Source: Propioniciclava soli (GTDB taxonomy: Bacteria > Actinomycetota > Actinomycetes > Propionibacteriales > Propionibacteriaceae). From it: 64,000 bases of DNA. Below the pieces are notes generated by a model. That model did no database searches. It was not told the DNA's origin and worked only from the letters and a program-made list of their open reading frames with translations. Shown piece after piece: positions 62,213 to 64,000 of the stretch. How positions within the stretch are numbered: the stretch's first letter is position 1; every line of letters begins with the position of its first letter. The stretch is from contig NZ_JACYOT010000001.1 of assembly GCF_014858005.1 (NCBI RefSeq), positions 434,001-498,000 on the forward strand, in the 5' to 3' direction. The position numbers and the translations under genes were made by a program.

Positions 62213-63681
62213 CGCGCCTCCCCTTCCGTCGCACCAGAGGGCCCGTCGGCGAAGTCGGCGGGGTCGGGCCGCGGGGCCGCGACGGCGGGCAGGGCCTGCG
62301 TGGGGTCGGCCGACAGCGAGGCGTACTCCTCGGCCGTGGGGGCCACCTGCGGGCGACGGGCCTGGTGGGTGATCGTCAGCATCACCCCGGCCAGGATGTA
62401 ATTGGCGATGAGCGAGCTGCCGCCCTGCGACACGAACGGCGTCGTCACGCCCGTGAGCGGCAGCAGCCGCGTGACGCCGCCGATGATCGTGAACACCTGC
62501 AGCGCGAACACGAACGCGACGCCCGCGGCGAGCAGCTTGCCGAACGGCTCGGTGGCGGCCAGCGCCGTCCGCAGCACCCGGGCCACGATCAGGCCGTACA
62601 GCAGCACGACGGCGCAGAAGCCGACCAGGCCGAGCTCCTCGCCGAGCGCGGCGGCGATGAAGTCGTTCTTGGCGAGCGGCGTCAGGTACGGACGCCCCTC
62701 GCCCCAGCCCGTGCCGAACAGCCCGCCCCAGGCGAGCCCGAACTGGGCGCTGATCACCTGCAGGTTGCGGTCGTAGTCGGTGAACGGGTGCAGCCAGGAC
62801 GCGAACCGCGTCTGCACGTGGTCGAACATCTCATAGCCGACGAAGCCCAGCACGAGGATCAGCAACAGGCCCAGGACGGCCCAGCCCACGCGCTCGGTGG
62901 CGGTGTAGAGCATCATCACGAACAGGCCGAAGAACAACAGCGTGGTGCCGAGGTCGCGCTGGAAGACGAGGATGAGCAGCGCTACCCCCCACGCGATGCC
63001 GATGGGGCCAAGATCGCGCGGGCGGGGCAGGTCGATGCCGAGGAAGCGGTGGCCGGCCATCGCCAGCACGTCGCGCTTCTCGACGAGGTAGGCGGCGAAC
63101 GCGATCGCCAGGATGATCTTGGCCAGTTCGGAGGGCTGGAAGCTGAACGGCCCCACCGCGATCCAGATGCGGGCGCCGTGGTTCTCGCGGCCGAGCACGG
63201 GCAGGAGCGGCATCAGCAGCAGCGCCAGCCCGGCGAGGAACCACACGTAGGTGTAGCGCTGCAGGCGGCGGTGGTCGCGCAGCGCCACGACGACGACGCA
63301 GTAGGCCGTGACGGCCGCGAAGAGCCACAACAGCTGCAGCTCGGCGCTGCGCAGGCTGTCGGCCTGGTCGAGGCGGTGGATCATCGAGATCCCCAGCCCG
63401 GTGAGCAGGAAGACCAGCGGCAGGATGATGGGGTCGGCGTACGGCAGCCGCCACTTCGTGACGCCCCACGCCACCAGCCCGAGCGCGAACCACGCCCCGA
63501 CGCCGACGTACCACGGCCCGGAGAACTGCAGCGGCCCGACCGACATCAGCCAGTCCGGCGGCAACGCGCCGTCCTGGTTGAGGTGCACCAGCAGATACCC
63601 CGACGCGCCGAGGGCCAGGGCGAGCAGCATCATGAGCAGCGACGCGACGCTGCGCTGCCGGCGGACGACGACCTCGGACAT
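62209..63681 (-). CDS. rodA: SEDS-family peptidoglycan glycosyltransferase
   Basis: 490 residues from ATG 63681, overlapping the pstP stop (TGATG). About ten to twelve helices. SEDS motifs include GPFSFQPSELAKI, the extracellular loop WLHPFTDYDRNLQVISAQFGLAWGGLFGTGWGEG and LTGVTTPFVSQGGSSLIANY near the C terminus. It polymerises lipid II together with PbpA. The proline/alanine-rich cytoplasmic tail is about 60 residues. FtsW would be the alternative call; the neighbours favour RodA. Confidence 0.94.
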   Translation of the reverse strand: MSEVVVRRQRSVASLLMMLLALALGASGYLLVHLNQDGALPPDWLMSVGPLQFSGPWYVGVGAWFALGLVAWGVTKWRLPYADPIILPLVFLLTGLGISMIHRLDQADSLRSAELQLLWLFAAVTAYCVVVVALRDHRRLQRYTYVWFLAGLALLLMPLLPVLGRENHGARIWIAVGPFSFQPSELAKIILAIAFAAYLVEKRDVLAMAGHRFLGIDLPRPRDLGPIGIAWGVALLILVFQRDLGTTLLFFGLFVMMLYTATERVGWAVLGLLLILVLGFVGYEMFDHVQTRFASWLHPFTDYDRNLQVISAQFGLAWGGLFGTGWGEGRPYLTPLAKNDFIAAALGEELGLVGFCAVVLLYGLIVARVLRTALAATEPFGKLLAAGVAFVFALQVFTIIGGVTRLLPLTGVTTPFVSQGGSSLIANYILAGVMLTITHQARRPQVAPTAEEYASLSADPTQALPAVAAPRPDPADFADGPSGATEGEAR

Positions 63682-64000
63682 CAGCAGTCCTCACCCACAG
63701 GCGCGGGGGACGTGGCCGGCGTCACCTCCGCGGTCGGGGCCGGGCTCGCCGGCTCGGGGCTCTGGGGTGCGGGGGTCTGGGGCTCGGGGCTCTCGGAGGG
63801 TGGGGCGGGGGCCGGCGTGGCGGTGGCCTGCGCCCGGGCCTCGCGCTGGGCGACGCACTGCGCGGCCTTCTGGCGCAGCTCGACGAGCGTGGAGCGCGCG
63901 GCCGCCAGGTCGGGCGTCCGAATGTTCTGGCGGACGCGTTCGGCGTAGTAGGGCGGCAGATTGGCGATCTCGGTGTCGTCGGTCTCGAGCAGGGTCGAGA
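63681..64000 (-). CDS. pstP: PP2C-type protein phosphatase, C-terminal part (5' end outside window)
   Basis: Reading the minus strand from 63998 gives 105 residues ending at TGA 63683-63681. The segment LPPYYAERVRQNIRTPDLAA and ELRQKAAQC match the extracellular tail of actinobacterial PstP phosphatases, followed by a proline/serine-rich end (PSESPEPQTPAPQSPEPAS). The catalytic PP2C domain and membrane helix lie outside. The assignment rests on this tail and on the conserved order with rodA, pbpA and pknB. The stop overlaps the rodA start. Confidence 0.82.
   Translation of the reverse strand, partial: STLLETDDTEIANLPPYYAERVRQNIRTPDLAAARSTLVELRQKAAQCVAQREARAQATATPAPAPPSESPEPQTPAPQSPEPASPAPTAEVTPATSPAPVGEDC

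Overview
The window is high-GC DNA with actinobacterial gene content and regulatory style, most like the Propionibacteriaceae (inference from gene content; no comparison was run). Pointers are the pstP-rodA-pbpA-pknB cell-wall cluster next to a DUF881 gene and crgA, a near-perfect DtxR/IdeR iron box, cydABDC in one operon, sugar ABC importers without their own ATPase, many genes that look leaderless, and a large pyruvate:ferredoxin oxidoreductase typical of facultative or anaerobic metabolism. No rRNA, tRNA, CRISPR array, insertion sequence or phage gene was found.

Layout. 1-8.4 kb: the end of a copper-exporting P-type ATPase, then an alpha-galactoside locus (GH13 enzyme, ROK regulator, GH36 alpha-galactosidase, lipoprotein and two permeases). 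8.4-10.1 kb: YchJ-like protein and GT4 glycosyltransferase. 10.2-16.6 kb: a redox operon of a GltD-like flavoprotein with a ferredoxin tail, NifJ with an N-terminal 51-bp minisatellite, and a dihydroorotate-dehydrogenase-like barrel. 16.7-20.8 kb: an operon for galactarate-type aldaric acid breakdown (enolase-superfamily dehydratase, DapA-type aldolase, tartronate semialdehyde reductase, glycerate kinase). 20.8-23.6 kb: GNAT, MFS transporter, DUF4112 protein. 23.6-27.4 kb: iron-siderophore ABC importer behind an IdeR box. 27.4-33.6 kb: cydABDC (minus strand), divergent from a BlaI-type regulator with a dyad between them. 33.7-40.3 kb: VIT-family transporter, APC permease, and a TetR-controlled heterodimeric ABC exporter with a perfect 20-bp operator palindrome. 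40.3-43.3 kb: AEC permease, Ada-AlkA fusion and Ogt. 43.3-44.1 kb: a non-coding repeat region. 44.1-51.5 kb: EIIA-HPr-EI fusion and LacI regulator, divergent from malEFG-like genes. 51.5-56.7 kb: zwf, lysS, acsA. 56.8-64 kb: crgA, DUF881, a pabA/trpG-type amidotransferase, and pknB-pbpA-rodA-pstP.

The metabolic genes feed one another on paper. Galactosides and maltose-type sugars enter by ABC importers, aldarate carbon enters as pyruvate and 2-phosphoglycerate, acetate enters through Acs, and NifJ links pyruvate and acetyl-CoA to ferredoxin. Zwf supplies NADPH and the bd oxidase handles low oxygen.

The most unusual parts are the two ~146-bp copies of a nested-hairpin repeat (about 87% identical by hand count) between ogt and the PTS fusion gene, the in-frame minisatellite in nifJ, the three-gene ferredoxin redox cluster, and a BlaI-type regulator apparently controlling cytochrome bd. 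All positions and motif matches were read by eye. Promoter and operator calls are predictions.
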